The notes: generated by a model not told the origin, from the letters alone. Numbered from the stretch's first letter, positions 1-11,504 are shown. The stretch: 64,000 nt of DNA from Datura wrightii (GCA_035772735.1 JASDFA010000020.1:110081501-110145500); one strand, 5' to 3'. Numbers and translations: made by a program.

Positions 1-230
1 TTTAATCAATTTTAAAGTACTAAATATTAGGAGTTCTTTCATCTTAATAAATAAAGATTTAATAGCCATAACTTTAATTAATTTCAAAGTCCTAAATATT
101 AGGATAATATTAAATGATAATTATTTTAAAAAAATAGTAAATATTATCAAGTGTGAAGTCTTTTAATGATGGACAAAAATTTCAATGAATATTTTTAAGG
201 ACCTTCACACATTTAATATAGTATAGATTA
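1..230 (+). repeat. dispersed AT-rich repeat, copy A
   Basis: First of three related copies in the first 2.8 kb (others near 1985-2150 and 2560-2770). Shared landmarks in the same order are an 'aggagttctt'-like start, 'taactttaattaattt', 'ctaaatattaggataat', 'attaaatgataatta' and, at the far end of copies A and C, 'aatatagtatagat'. The copy may begin before the window. Family unknown; probably a decayed non-autonomous DNA transposon. Confidence 0.6.
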
Positions 231-504
231 TAAGTTAAAAAAATAGTTTTTTAAAGCATATACTTGATTTAGTCCATTAAATTTGTTAAAATTAATACTT
301 TTGGTTTTTAATAAAATATTTATCAAATTTTATTTGTTAAATTTAATAAAAATTATTTTAAAAAATTAAATTATAAACATTACGGAAGTACCATCAAATT
401 CTAAATATGCAATACAAACAACATTGAACACTAAAAAAATATTTTAAAAATAATTCAAAAATTTATGCCAAACTTTAGAAATAGTTGAAACTATACAAGA
501 TTTC

Positions 505-760
505 ACCACTAAAAACAAGAGAAAACTGACGGATTAAAATCGAGGGACACTATTGGAAAGCAAGCGATTTTTTAAAATTTTATTTTACGAAAATTGATGG
601 ATAAATCTTCTATTATTTTCATGTAAAAATGTGAGAAAACTATTAAAAGATTTAAAGAAAAAATTTAATAGATGGATCTGTCAGTTATTTTCACGAAAAA
701 ATGCATGAAAATTATAATATTTTAAAGAAAAAATTGACGGACGTTCGTCAGTTAATTTAC
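505..760. repeat. imperfect tandem repeats with GACGG motifs, possibly a CACTA-type end
   Basis: A CACTA-like start (cactaaaaacaagag, from 506) is followed by repeated units of roughly 75-90 bp. Two similar stretches, about 615-673 and 690-742, each run from a Cttttca..tgaaaa block through 'aagaaaaaa' to GATGGA or GACGGA. A short palindrome GACGGACGTTCGTC lies at 737-750. Subterminal repeats of this sort are known from CACTA transposons, but I found no matching opposite terminus, so the assignment is weak. Confidence 0.3.
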
Positions 761-1984
761 ACAAAAGCTATGATTAAAAAAGAAAATAGAGGAGTCTGCC
801 GATATTTCTTTATAAAAATTGATAAAAATGCAAAACTACATTTGAAGAGTATAATAAAAACAATAAAAGTATTTTTTTTTATATCAATTTATCAATAACA
901 AATCAAGATTAATGTAGTTTACCTAGCCGGTAGACTTCCTCAATTTTTATGTTTCCAGCCATTATTTTCTAACACTAGTTTTAGTGTACGCGCCTCACGC
1001 GTGTCCCTCATATTAATAAAAATAAAATTTTGAAAGTAGCATAAATAATATTTAAAAAATGTGTTTGTGTAACAATATAAGAATTTAGAAAGAGAATTAT
1101 GAATTTTAAATTGATAAATAATTATGTTTAAGAGTTTAATCAAATCTAACAGTTCATTCTTCAATTTGTTCTGATACTTGTTTGAATGAACAAAAAATTA
1201 TAAAAATAGCGTTTGATTGAAAGGTAAAAAAAATGTTTGTTTTTACATAAACATTTAAATGTATGCATTATATGTATATTTCATATTAGTTATTACAAAA
1301 TTTTTATTACTACACTATTGATAGATTAATATTTAATATAAATATTGGCATTACAAAGATACATGTAATATAAAGTTGTATAGAAGAATAGACCATATAG
1401 TATAAATTATTATTTAAACAATTAGCACTTACAAAATCGTATAGTGAGTTATTACTAGTTTGTTTTGGCACTAATAAATTGATATCATATTACAAACATA
1501 TTTATTTATTTTTAATTGGTTGTCTAAGTTAAGAAAGATTCATCAAAATTAGTGGAAACAACCACTAATATTTGCTATGGGTAGACTATCTATAATAACT
1601 TAATTTTAAACTTTTAATTTTACCCTTTATAAGATGATATCGACTCAATTTTTTTTTCTCTCTCTCTTAATCTATTTGTCTAGTCAAGCATCTTCTCATA
1701 TTGAATTGAAAGAAATAGTGTAGATTTAACTGAAGAGAGTGAATAACAAGAGCACTCAATTAATTGAAACAACTTAAAATATGTTGTGTTTGCATAATAG
1801 AATTACACTCTTTAATTTATTTTCTTGCACTATGAGTTAAAAGATTATGATGGATAATTAGTTACTTTAATAAAGAAATGATTAATATATGTTAACAGAA
1901 TTGTAATTGATTTTTAAAGTTTTAAATGTTAGGACTTTTAATGTAGTTCAAATAAGGAAAAAAATTTAAAAAATAAATTTTTTA

Positions 1985-2150
1985 TCAATTTTAAAATGTT
2001 AAATATCAGGAGTTCTTACCTTTTACAACTAAGTAAAGATTTAATAAATATAACTTTATTTAATTACATAATTCTAAATATTAGGATAATAATTAAATGA
2101 TAATTATTGAAAAATAATAATAAATGACGATTTTATCTATTGCACAATAT
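1985..2150 (+). repeat. dispersed AT-rich repeat, copy B
   Basis: Copy of the repeat at 1-230, with the 'caggagttctta', 'aaagatttaataaatataactt', 'ctaaatattaggataat' and 'attaaatgataattatt' landmarks in the same order. A shorter partial match lies just upstream around 1905-1945. No coding content. Confidence 0.6.
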
Positions 2151-2559
2151 TTTGAAATTTAAAATCACCTAAATATGAATTCAAAGTACCTTCTTTTTTT
2201 TTTCTGAAAAATCCTAACTTGCCAAAGTAGTATAAAAAAGATAAATTAAGTTTAGATTTCTCCAAACAAATTGCATAGAAGGCGATAGAAAAGAATCCCA
2301 ACAAATAATGTTGCCTTAATTTTAGTATTCTTTTCACAATAATTATTACTATATAGTACACAAAAAAAATAATAGTATTTTCTTACCATTCTTACCAAAT
2401 TTGTTGTATGATAATACAAACGAAAAAGAAGACTCAATAATTAATGTCATAATTTATATTAAAATCAAATATAGTATGTTTGCTCTATATAGGGATAAAA
2501 TAAGATAATAAAAATCTAAAAAATTACACACAATATAACAATAGATGACTTATATTAAG

Positions 2560-2770
2560 AGTTTTTATCTTTTATAAATAAGTAAGGGTTTAATACTATA
2601 ATTTTAATTAATTTCACAATTCTAAATTTTAGGATAATAATTAAATGAAAATAATTTTTTAAAAAAATAAACAACAATTTTAATGTACAGTATTTTAATG
2701 AAATGCAAAAAAATTTAATTCAATATTAATATAGTATAGATAAATAGATAAATATGATTATTACTTTACT
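2560..2770 (+). repeat. dispersed AT-rich repeat, copy C
   Basis: Third copy of the repeat at 1-230. It keeps 'aataagtaagggtttaata', 'ttttaattaatttcac', 'taggataataattaaatga' and ends in 'aatatagtatagata' like copy A. Just downstream (about 2735-2830) the end segment with 'aatatagtata.a.agata' is itself duplicated. Confidence 0.55.
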
Positions 2771-3030
2771 TTACTGCTATATTTATTTAATATAGTATAA
2801 ATAGATACATATGATGATTATTTTTATTTTACTACTATATATAATATAAGGGAGAATAGAGAAATTATCAAAGATTGTTCAATATAATTATTAAAAAGTA
2901 TAGCATGAACTAATGTTATATTCATTCGAGTGTCTTCCTTTGTTCTCTTTTTATACTCTTTTATCAGTCTACCTCCAATTACTAAGACTTTTATTATCTA
3001 TTGAGAATCGTATCACCTTAAATTGTTAAT

Positions 3031-3370
3031 TGGCATAATTTTATTTATAAAATCCTTTTCAGATTTTATTGAAAGATTATTTAAAATAAATTGTGCATAA
3101 GAGTTATAATTCTAATAATTTATAATTTTATTTTAAATAAAATATTTTATGAGATAAGGAGATTAGTTTACCTGAGTAGATGAAACTTATGAATGATGAG
3201 TAGATGATGAATGTCAATTAGAAATAACACAAATTTTAAATCACATAATATCAATATAAGCCTCAATTAAAGGAGATAATATAGTATCAATATTAGACTC
3301 AACTAAAGAAGATAATCTAATTTAAATTATTTTAAATATAAACAACTTGGGATGATATCACAATTACTAT
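3031..3370 (+). repeat. direct duplication, copy 1 (about 340 bp)
   Basis: Matches 3844-4170 over its whole length with scattered substitutions and small indels. It runs from 'tggcataattttattt' through 'gattagtttacctgagtaga' to 'caattactatt'. The two copies are separated by about 470 bp that includes an A/G-rich tract. They could be a local duplication or the ends of an old LTR-like element; neither is proven. Confidence 0.75.
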
Positions 3371-3570
3371 TGTCTTTTTTAAATTCACAAAATAAAAAAA
3401 AACACTAGATTAACACGAAAACATGCAGAGTTGGAGATTGAATCAAAGGGGTTGATGTAGAAGAGTTGATGAATTAAATTGTGCAATTATAAATCTTTTA
3501 TAGAAGTAGAAGGATTTTATAAACCAAAATGAATTTAAAAGTGTACGAATATTAAAACACTATTTATAAA

Positions 3571-3773
3571 AATTTGTGACTACCAAAAAAGGAAAAAAAA
3601 AATTTCGTGACTATGAAAAAAGAAAAAATATATATATCAAAAAGGGAAGGAAAAAAAAGTAAAAATTAACTATATACCATTAAAAAAGAAAAAAAAAGAT
3701 TTAAAGGAAGAAAGAAAAAACGACCCTCTAAAAATTAGCTATCTTCGAAAAGGGAAAAAAAATTGATGGAAGG
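3571..3773 (+). repeat. purine-rich low-complexity tract
   Basis: About 200 bases made almost only of A and G runs (repeated 'gaaaaaaga' and 'aaaggga' types), lying between the two 330-bp direct repeats. No coding signal. Confidence 0.7.
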
Positions 3774-3843
3774 ATTTTTATTATTATTATTTTTAGGTTT
3801 ACATCAAAGTTATGACATAAATAGAAGATCTAATTAAATAATT

Positions 3844-4170
3844 TGGCATAATTTTGTTCACGAAATCTTTTTCAGATTCTATTGGAAGATTATTTAAGAC
3901 AAATTGTGTACAAGAGTTATAATTCTAATAATTTATAATTTTATTTTAAAAAATATTTTATGAGATGAGTAGATTAGTTTACCTGAATAGGTGAAACTTG
4001 TGAATGATGAGTAGATGAAGAATGTCAGTTACAAATAACACAAATTTTAGATTACATAATATCAATATAAGACCCAATTAAAAGAGATATATAGTATCAA
4101 TATTATACCAGATAATCTAAGTTAAATTATTTTGAATATAAAAAACTTGAGCTTATATGGCAATTACTAT
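3844..4170 (+). repeat. direct duplication, copy 2 (about 327 bp)
   Basis: Second copy of the repeat at 3031-3370. The copia LTR begins four bases after the shared end 'caattactatt', so the copia element inserted at, or was joined to, the end of this copy. Confidence 0.75.
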
Positions 4171-4174
4171 TTTT

Positions 4175-4640
4175 TGGGATGAGGAAGCACCACAACTAAA
4201 GTTTGATATGATAATAAATAATGAAAATACGTTGGACAATATATTTTACGTGGAAAACCCTCAAATAAATAGAGGGGGAAAATCACGGGGTAGAAGGATT
4301 CACTATATAAATATGGGAGTACACTACGCTCAATTACAAGGCGAAAACACTTGTAAAAGGAATAACTCACTAAAAACACTCAAGACTACAATATTTGTCT
4401 TGGTGTATAACTATTTTTATGTTCTTACTTTTTTGGATTGTAATTTTTATGGGGATTTGTGGATCTGTGTATATAAAATAATGAAAGCAAAATGTTCTAT
4501 TTATAATAGAACTAAACCGTGTAGAAGGGTGTGAAGTAGAGATCACTTTGGACAAGGTTTGTCATCTTTTCCTTTTCCTTGTCTGACTAACTTTGTATTC
4601 TTTCCACATGTTTCCTTCTTTCTACCTAACTTTGTTGACA
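4175..4640 (-). repeat. Ty1/copia 3' LTR (466 bp)
   Basis: On the minus strand the LTR starts TGTCAACAAAG at 4640, directly after a purine-rich polypurine-type stretch (AAGTGAGAGAA), and ends CATCCCA at 4175, giving TG...CA ends. Near the end it carries the 'GAGGGTTTTCCACGTAAAAT' block typical of R/U5 in Tork/Tnt1-like LTRs. No 5' LTR is present because the element is truncated at 7545, so no target duplication can be tested. Confidence 0.75.
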
Positions 4641-4714
4641 TTCTCTCACTTGAAGATTTAATTGAGAATCAATTATGTCTTCACACTATCCTTTCTACCC
4701 AATCACTGTAATGT

Positions 4715-6210
4715 TACGTTTCTACTAGGCCAATAGAAGATCGACACCATATAAACTTGTTACTGTTGAACGGCTTCGTAAACATATCTGCTAGGTTGTC
4801 ATTAGTGTGAATTTTCTGAATATCCACACTGCCTTCTTCCACCTTCTCACGAACAAAGTGATACTGAATTCGTATGTGCTTTGTCCTTGAATGAAATGCC
4901 GGATTCTTTGGAAGATGAAAAGCGCTCTGACTGTCACAAAACAGAGCAACCTTCTCTTGTTTGTGCCCTGAGATCCTCCAGTAACATCTGCATCCATATT
5001 GCCTCTTTGCTAGCTTGTGTATCTGCTACATATTCTGCTTCCGTCGTAGATGTAGCCACGATAGACTGCACTTTTGAAACCCAGCTTACAGCTCCTCCAG
5101 CAAGAGTAAACACATAACCTGTGGTGGACTTTCTTTTATCAAGATCACCTGCATAATCTGAATCAACATAACCTTTAATAGTAAAGTCTGATCCTCCATA
5201 ACACATTGCAACATCTGAGGTACCCTTGATATATCTCAGAATCCTCTTAACAACATTCCAATGCTCTCTACCAAGATTAGCCATGTATCGACTAACCACT
5301 CCCTCTGCTTGTGTAATGTCTGGTCTTGTACATACCATGGCGAACATTAGACTTCCCACTGCTGATGCATACGGTGCTCGAGACATCTCCATCCTCTCTG
5401 CTTCATTGCTAGGATTCATACTTGAGGATAACTTGAAATTAATAGGAAGTGGGGTAGAAATTGACTTACGGTCTTGCATCTTGAAGCGTCGCAAGATTTT
5501 CTTCAAGTAGTTCTCTTGAGAAAGCCAAATCTTCCTATTATTTCTGTCTCGGTGAATTTGCATCCCTAGAATCTTGTTTGCTGGTCCGAAGTCCTTCATT
5601 TCAAACTCACTAGCCAACTGTGCCTTTAAATTTGTGAGACGATCTTTTATGGGGCCTGCTACTAACATGTCGTCAACATACAACAACTTGGTGAAATCAC
5701 CATCACCAAATCTCTTGTAATAAACACAAGGATCTGAACTATGTCTGTTGTATCCAAGGCTTATAATGAAGGAATCAAATCTCTTATACCAACACCTCGG
5801 CGCCTGTTTGAGACCGTATAGAGATTTGTTCAACCTGCAAACCAAGTTCTCTTTTCTCTGTTCTTCAAAACCTTCTGGTTGGAGCATATATATTTCTTCT
5901 TCAAGCTCTCCGTGAAGAAATGCAGTTTTGACATCTAACTGCTCCAAGTACAAGTTAAATGTAGCACACATCGCCAGGACCATTCGAATTGTTGTGAGTC
6001 GAACCACTGGAGAAAATATCTCGTTGAAGTCTATACCTTCTTTCTGAGCGAATCCTTTCACCACCAATCTTGCACGATACCTCTCCACTTGATCATTACC
6101 ATTGCGTTTGATCTTGTAGACCCATTTGTTTCCAATGACTTCCTTCCTCGTGGTAATTGAACAAGATCCCATGTTTTATTCTTATGAAGAGCTTCAATTT
6201 CTTCTTACAT
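4715..6210 (-). pseudogene. pol: copia pol pseudogene: reverse transcriptase and RNase H
   Basis: The main open piece is 4934-6172 (412 codons). It has the copia reverse transcriptase signatures KTAFLHGELEEEIYM, NKSLYGLKQAPRCWYKRF and the catalytic YVDDM, then an RNase H with SDYAGDLDKRKSTTGYVF and ATSTTEAEYVA. A frameshift near 6140 separates it from the upstream frame (the WDL..PRGRK segment continues in another phase). A second frameshift near 4970 moves the RNase H tail (…LFCDSQSAFHL…, then TKHI and ADMFTKP) into a different frame that runs to about 4715. Such lesions rule out an active enzyme. Similarity to Tnt1-type polyproteins is recalled, not searched. Confidence 0.88.
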
Positions 6211-7544
6211 TGCTGCCATCCACAGAGATGATTCTTGGCCTTTCATAGCCTCGTGAAAAGTTGAAGGCTCTCCATCTTCTGTTAATAGATAGTATGCAAA
6301 ATTGCCCTCTATAAAATAATCTGAGTGCCAAGATGGTTCTCTTCTCCCCCGAGTTGACCGTCGATCTTCTGGAGTTTCAATCTCAGGTTGCTCTTGTTCT
6401 TTGTGCTCTCGTGCTGGTTCAGAAGAAACTGGGACTTCTTCTATCTTTTCAACTTCAACTGTAGTAGTCTTTGATTTTTCTGTTGAAGTATTACCTTCTT
6501 TTGCTTGTATCTTGTTTTTAAGAAATACTACATCCCTATTGATTACCACCTTGCGGGCAGTGGGATCCCACAAGCGATACCTCTTGACTCCATCAGCATA
6601 CCCTAAGAAAATGTATTCCTTGGATTTCGGATCCAACTTCGACTTTTCTTGGGGGTTGTACATAACATAAGCAGGACTTCCGAATATATGTAAGCGAGAA
6701 TAATCAGCTGGTTTTCCTCTCCACATCTCCATTGCCGTTTTCAGATCAATTGCAGTTGATGGTGACCGGTTGATCACATAACTGGCTGTTTTGACTGCTT
6801 CTGCCCAGAATGGTTTTTCCAATCCTGCAGTTGCCAACATAGCTCTTGTCCGTTCCAACAAGGTTTTGTTCATCCGCTCTGCTACTCCATTTTATTGTGG
6901 AGTATATGCCACTGTGAACTGCCTTTTGATACCTTCTTGTTTACAGAAGTTATCAAATTCATCACCAGTGTATTCTCCTCCATTATCTGTCCTCAAACAC
7001 TTGATCCTTTTCTCAGATTCAAGTTCCACCTGCGCTTTGAACTCTTTGAAAAAAGAAAAAACATTTGTCTTTCTCTTGATTGGATACACCCAACATCTCC
7101 TGGAGTAGTTGTTGATAAATGACACGAAATATTTTGCTCCTCCTAGGGACTCCACCGGTGCTTGCCAGATATCAGAGTGGACCAGATCTAATATTTCCTT
7201 GCTTTTAGCAGAGGAACTGCTAAACTTCAGTCTATGTTGCTTACTGGTAACACAATGCTCACAAAAGGGTAGTGAAACCTTTTTGAGCCCTGGAAGAAGC
7301 TTTTGCTCAGCAAGAATCTTCAAACCTCGTTCCGATATATGGCCAAGTTTGCGATGCCACATCATCGTCGATTCTTCAAATGAACTTGCTGACGCGGTTG
7401 ATGTTTCTCCTTCTTGGTGGGTTTCATCCTTAAGCACATATAGATTTGCAGCAAGTTTTTCCGCTTTCATCACTACAAGCGCTCCTTTCAATATTTTCAT
7501 GACTCCATCATGAGTCTTATATGAACATCCATTATCATCTAATT
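6205..7544 (-). pseudogene. pol: copia pol pseudogene: integrase
   Basis: Two in-frame pieces (6892-7544 and 6205-6873) separated by a TAA at 6892-6894. The first has the HHCC zinc-binding region (WHRKLGHIS … FCEHCVTSK) and the first two catalytic aspartates (HSDIW, RTDNGGEY). The second starts at the usual NG-AERMN block with the catalytic glutamate, followed by the conserved FGSPAYV and GYADGVKRYRLWDP region. A second TAA at 6205-6207 closes it. Both stops look like CAA to TAA changes relative to the family consensus. The apparent N-terminal residues beyond 7545 come from the neighbouring LTR, not from copia. Confidence 0.88.
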
Positions 7545-9690
7545 TGTCACGCCCCACCTTGGGGGGTATGACTGGCACCTGGTGCCCTACTAAGACCTGA
7601 CCTGCTGAACTGTTAAGCCTGGGCGCATCTGGCGCCTGGCTGGCTCTAGCTCAATTTTATGGAAACAAAGGGCTATATAACGGCTGTAAATACAGCCCCC
7701 GGCCCATTGGCCTATAGCCTTCTGTACCTGTATTACAGCTGACCAGAAACAAGGTAATTCAGGGGAACCTATGCGGGCCGACAAGGCCACCATGCTGTCT
7801 AGTTATCTGTAACTCAAGCATAACATACTGAAAAGCTACGTGACCGACAAGGTCACCACTACTGGCAAACTATGGCCCCACACGGCCATTACAAAAGAAA
7901 GAAGGAGTAAACGCAACTATACAACTGCACGGCCTCTCACGACCGGCTCATCTGACCACAGGGAATATAAACAGACTGCAAGCCTCTAGGAAAGATAATA
8001 GAAATGATCGGGACAGGGCCCCGACCTACCCGTACTGTACAACAAAAAGAACTGGACTACACCTCTAGAAATTCAGTCTCCGGATGACAGGAGCTGAATA
8101 CTCAACCGCTGATGGGGATCACGTGGTATCGCCTGCTCGTCTATGGTTACCTGCAGGCAAGTAATGCAGCGCCCCACTGGGCGTCAGTACCGCTGGTACT
8201 GAGTATGTAAAGCAAACTGAATACAGCTGAATACAAGTAATATAACTAAAAATTCTGAATAGTATGAGATAACTGAATCTGTAAGAACTGAAGGGATATC
8301 TGAAATCAATAACATAACTGTCAAAACTGAAACAAGAAGGAGTAGATAACTGTCTGATGGTGTAGATCGTACCTGTTCTTAATCATACTGAAGGGAGTAG
8401 GAATCATACCTGGAGACGTATCATTCTACTACTAATCTGCTCGTATCTACTGTAATATAACATAACATACATAACGTAACATGGCATACACAACCTTACC
8501 CGGCCTCCATAAGCCGGGAGGTACAATCAACACAGAATCTATACCCCTACCCCGGTCATCCCATCTCCTATACTGGCTGTAAGCATCCTGCCGGTCCCCT
8601 GGGTATGCACTTGGGCTCGCTGAGCCCCTGACTATAACTGCATCTGAGTCCGGAGGACTCCTGAATCTGCACCCGGGCGTATCCGCTCGACTGGGGTGTG
8701 TAAGGCCGATCAAGGCACAAATATGGGGAAAAAATGGCATCCCATCTTCGTCCCCTGGCGGGACGGCATGTCACTCCGTAGAGTGACGTATCCTCGTCCT
8801 CTGGCGGACGAGTCGATACAGCTATTAACCCTGGGCGGTCATGGATGCTAGGTAATCCAACCCCAAACAATACAACGGTCTCAACTGGTAATACTATCTG
8901 TGTATCTCACATGCTGAGGCTACTAGGGGTAAAGTATCATATATATATTACATGCTGGGCTAATGATAGTAATCTGTACATATTTAATACGTGTTGAGGC
9001 AGGTAAAGATATATAAATATGAATATAGTCTCCTGCCGGGCTGTACTGGGCAAATGCTATATAAGATAATGTTTCTACTGAAAACTCTGTTGTTTACTAA
9101 GTTTCTGTATACACTATATGCTGGACTAGTGATAGAAATAAGTACATACTTAATACATGCTGAGGCTGGAAGTACTATATGTGTATGTACGAATATAATC
9201 TTTCTGCTAAACTACGCTGTATACTGACTTTCTATAGTAACATGATTTACTAATCCTGACATGCTTTCTGAACTTCATTTTAGTCTGCTATTCTATTTCT
9301 GAAGTGCTTTACGGGTATTGCATTACTATACGGGGTTTCAACTGAATACAACCATATCCTGACATGGCATGTCACATTACATACTGAGTATACTGGGCAA
9401 TCTCTAATACTTGCGTTAGAATCTGTATCATACTGATAGGTTTCATATACATTACAACCCAATGTTTCTCACATCGTACCAATATTCATAATAACGCAAT
9501 ACTCGACTTCTGAACATTCTACTGGTCCGTAATTTATTACACTATACTGATATTACTTAACTTGCCGAAGGAAACTAACTTTACATACCTTATCTTCGAC
9601 TATTCGTCCGTCGGACGAGACTCGGCCGGTACTTCAACTATTTTCTCCCAACTAGTTTCATATCAAGTGAGTTAATAGCAGTAATTTGGT
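7545..9690 (-). repeat. gypsy-type LTR fragment inserted in the copia element
   Basis: Starts TGTCACGCCCCACCTTGG and is related along most of its length to the gypsy I LTRs. Shared landmarks include 'tatataacggctgtaaatac', 'gcgccccactgggcgtcagtac', 'gatcgggacagggccccgac' and 'cttgccgaa…aactttacatacc'. The similarity fades at about 9670-9690, so roughly the last 600-700 bases of the LTR are missing. No PBS, PPT or internal domain adjoins it, so it is a truncated or solo LTR. It is more diverged than the two gypsy I LTRs are from each other. Orientation is inferred from gypsy I. Confidence 0.75.
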
Positions 9691-9919
9691 GGGTAAGTTA
9701 TATTTTAGTCATGTAATGCGTTTGTGAAATTATAAAAATTAAAGCATAATGTAGCTATTTGTGAATGTTTTCAAGGTGATATGGTGACTTTCATTATCAA
9801 TATATAATGCATAAGATCTATAAATAAAATATATGAGATTAGGTGATTTGTTCAGATAAAATTATTTTGTATTGCTATTTATTTTTTGGCCCCATTTAAA
9901 TAATTTGGATAAAAATTAT
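9691..9919. other. AT-rich spacer, nothing recognised
   Basis: About 230 bases of AT-rich sequence between the LTR fragment and the first small transposon remnant. No coding or RNA signal and no repeat that I could match elsewhere in the window. Confidence 0.5.
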
Positions 9920-10130
9920 TTAAGATCAAAAGTTGAAGTTCAATTTATGAAGAGTAACTAAAAAATTATTTTGCCACCATGTTTGCCTTTGGAGATTTGG
10001 GGATTCCATCTAAATAAGGAATATTTTTGAATACTTTGATAACAATAGAATATATTTGGCTCTATAGTATGACGGAGGGTAAAATTAACTATTAAACTAA
10101 AGTAAATGGATAAATATGACCATTCTCCCA
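9920..10130 (+). mobile_element. partial copy of the 12950-13904 foldback MITE
   Basis: Matches the right half of the element at 12950-13904. It runs from 'aaaagttgaagttcaattta' through a 'ggaatatttttgaatacttt' block and 'tatgacggagggtaaaatta' to 'ttaaactaaagtaaatgg', and ends in 'attctccc'. The left arm is absent, so this is a deletion derivative or eroded copy. No clear target duplication. Confidence 0.55.
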
Positions 10131-10164
10131 AAACTTATGTGCAAACGCTATTGAGTTTAGAAGA

Positions 10165-10262
10165 TATTGTAATCTAATATATTGTTATATTACTGTAATA
10201 TAATATATTGTTATATTGAACATTTTATTACTGTAATCTAATATATTGTTATATGTCACTAT
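10165..10262 (+). repeat. short tandem repeat of 'ctgtaat.taatatattgttatat'
   Basis: Three irregular copies of a unit of about 25 bp built from 'taatatattgttatat', directly left of the next small transposon. Low complexity. Confidence 0.5.
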
Positions 10263-10272
10263 ATTATTTAAC

Positions 10273-11183
10273 GGGTGAAAATTATTTTCATTCCTTAATT
10301 TTACTTTAAAAATCAAACTTTCTTCTCAATTTTGAACAATGGATATTCTTTCCCTTTATCCTAATTGACTTTTTAAATACTTGTTTTACCCTTGTTATTT
10401 TCAATTCTCTATTTATACAATACTTTTTTATACTATATATAATATAATATAATATTTATTTTTTAACCTAGATATTTATAGTTTCTTATTTAAAATCCAC
10501 TAACATTATAAGTAGGACAATATTTCTATGAATTTGTCACAAAATCTAATGCTATTTAGTATTATTATTATTATTATTATTATTAAAATATTATATGGAT
10601 TAAATTTGTATATATGTATGTGCATGCATGTGTTTGTATTTATATTTCTCCTCTTTCTTATCCTCTATTTTCTATATAAATAAATAAAATTTGATTGTTA
10701 CTAATAGAATATTTCATAAATTTTAGTTTAAAATTAATTTACATAATAAATAATTTTTAAATTTGTCTTTATTTTTATTAATTTTTATATTTTATTATTG
10801 AGATATATTTATAAAATTATTATTACCTTGTTGTATAAATAAATATTAGAGTTATGATTATTATTAATAAAATTATTTGTTTATTCTTCTAATTTATTTT
10901 ATTATAGAACGTTATTAATTTATATACTCAATTAATTTTTTATTTTATTTTATCTCAAAAGTTAATATTTATTTATTTTATTTAAAAAATTATTACATAG
11001 ATCTTAAAAAACAAATTATGATTTTAAATAAGTAAAAAAAGGAAGATAAAGTTGATAATGTAAGGGATAACGGATATTTTAAAAAGTCAATTAGAATAAA
11101 GTAGGAAGATTGTCTATTATTTAAAATTTAAAGGGTAGTTTGATTTTTAAAATAAAATTGAAAGGCGAAAACGATTTTCACCA
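10273..11183. mobile_element. inverted-repeat DNA transposon (MITE), 911 bp, 10-bp target duplication
   Basis: Left arm (10273 to about 10420) begins GGGTGAAAATTATTTTC. The reverse complement of the right arm (about 11035-11183) begins TGGTGAAAATCGTTTTC. The arms align over some 145 bp, including a shared 'ctaattgactttttaaa'. The element is flanked by the perfect 10-bp duplication ATTATTTAAC (10263-10272 and 11184-11193). The centre is AT-rich with an (ATT)n run at 10561-10585. No transposase frame. Duplications of 9-11 bp are typical of Mutator-like elements, so I infer a Mutator-type MITE. Confidence 0.8.
10561..10585 (+). repeat. (ATT)n microsatellite
   Basis: About eight uninterrupted ATT units inside the inverted-repeat element. 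Confidence 0.9.
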
Positions 11184-11367
11184 ATTATTTAACACGTTAT
11201 TAATTTTACATGTTATGGTTGCCTATTTTTTCACCTTATAAGTTTTAGGTAACTTGATAATGTATTAACTATTTTACATATAAATATAGGTTGTGTATTG
11301 AAGTTAGATTGTTTAAAATTGTTAATATGAAGGTGGAAAGTATTTTGTACTCCTTTTATATATTTTA

Positions 11368-11463
11368 GGGAGAAGATGCAAATATACTTTTTAATTTTTT
11401 AATTTTTTAATTTTTTAATTTTTTAATTTAAAAGGAATTTATTCTCACTAAAAAAACAATACA

Positions 11464-11504
<41 letters not shown>

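Larger units (their letters stand above)
1..4174. other. AT-rich non-coding DNA, no gene seen
   Basis: About 4 kb of very AT-rich sequence. The open frames here are short (under 80 codons), low-complexity and resemble no family I know. It holds the dispersed and duplicated repeats listed separately and ends where the copia LTR begins. I see no promoter, RNA gene or conserved coding segment. It is probably old intergenic DNA made of decayed small transposons. Confidence 0.7.
4175..7544 (-). mobile_element. truncated Ty1/copia retrotransposon (Tnt1/Tork-like), 3' half
   Basis: The order on the minus strand is integrase, reverse transcriptase, RNase H, polypurine tract, 3' LTR. Integrase before reverse transcriptase is the copia order. 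Gag, protease and the 5' LTR are missing: the polyprotein stops abruptly at 7545, where a gypsy-type LTR begins, and no copia sequence reappears on the far side of that LTR. The coding region has at least two nonsense codons and two frameshifts. Confidence 0.9.

Noticed and set aside
960..1010. Short GC-rich palindrome-like stretch (gtgtacgcgcctcacgcgtgtccc) as a regulatory site
   Set aside because: It looks like a piece of an old dispersed repeat. A single occurrence in the window gives no basis for a function.
4157..4534. 125-codon plus-strand frame
   Set aside because: It lies antisense across the copia LTR, and its product resembles nothing known.
4881..5117. Plus-strand frames antisense to the copia polyprotein (also 5226-5510, 6401-6670, 7109-7513)
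   Set aside because: Shadows of the minus-strand reverse transcriptase and integrase frames, which carry the recognisable motifs.
7545..9690. A complete gypsy element inserted in copia
   Set aside because: No PBS, PPT or internal coding sequence adjoins this LTR, its end is missing, and the copia sequence does not resume on the other side.
11467..11502. (AT)18 as an origin or regulatory element
   Set aside because: A simple microsatellite inside a decayed MITE; nothing else supports a function.
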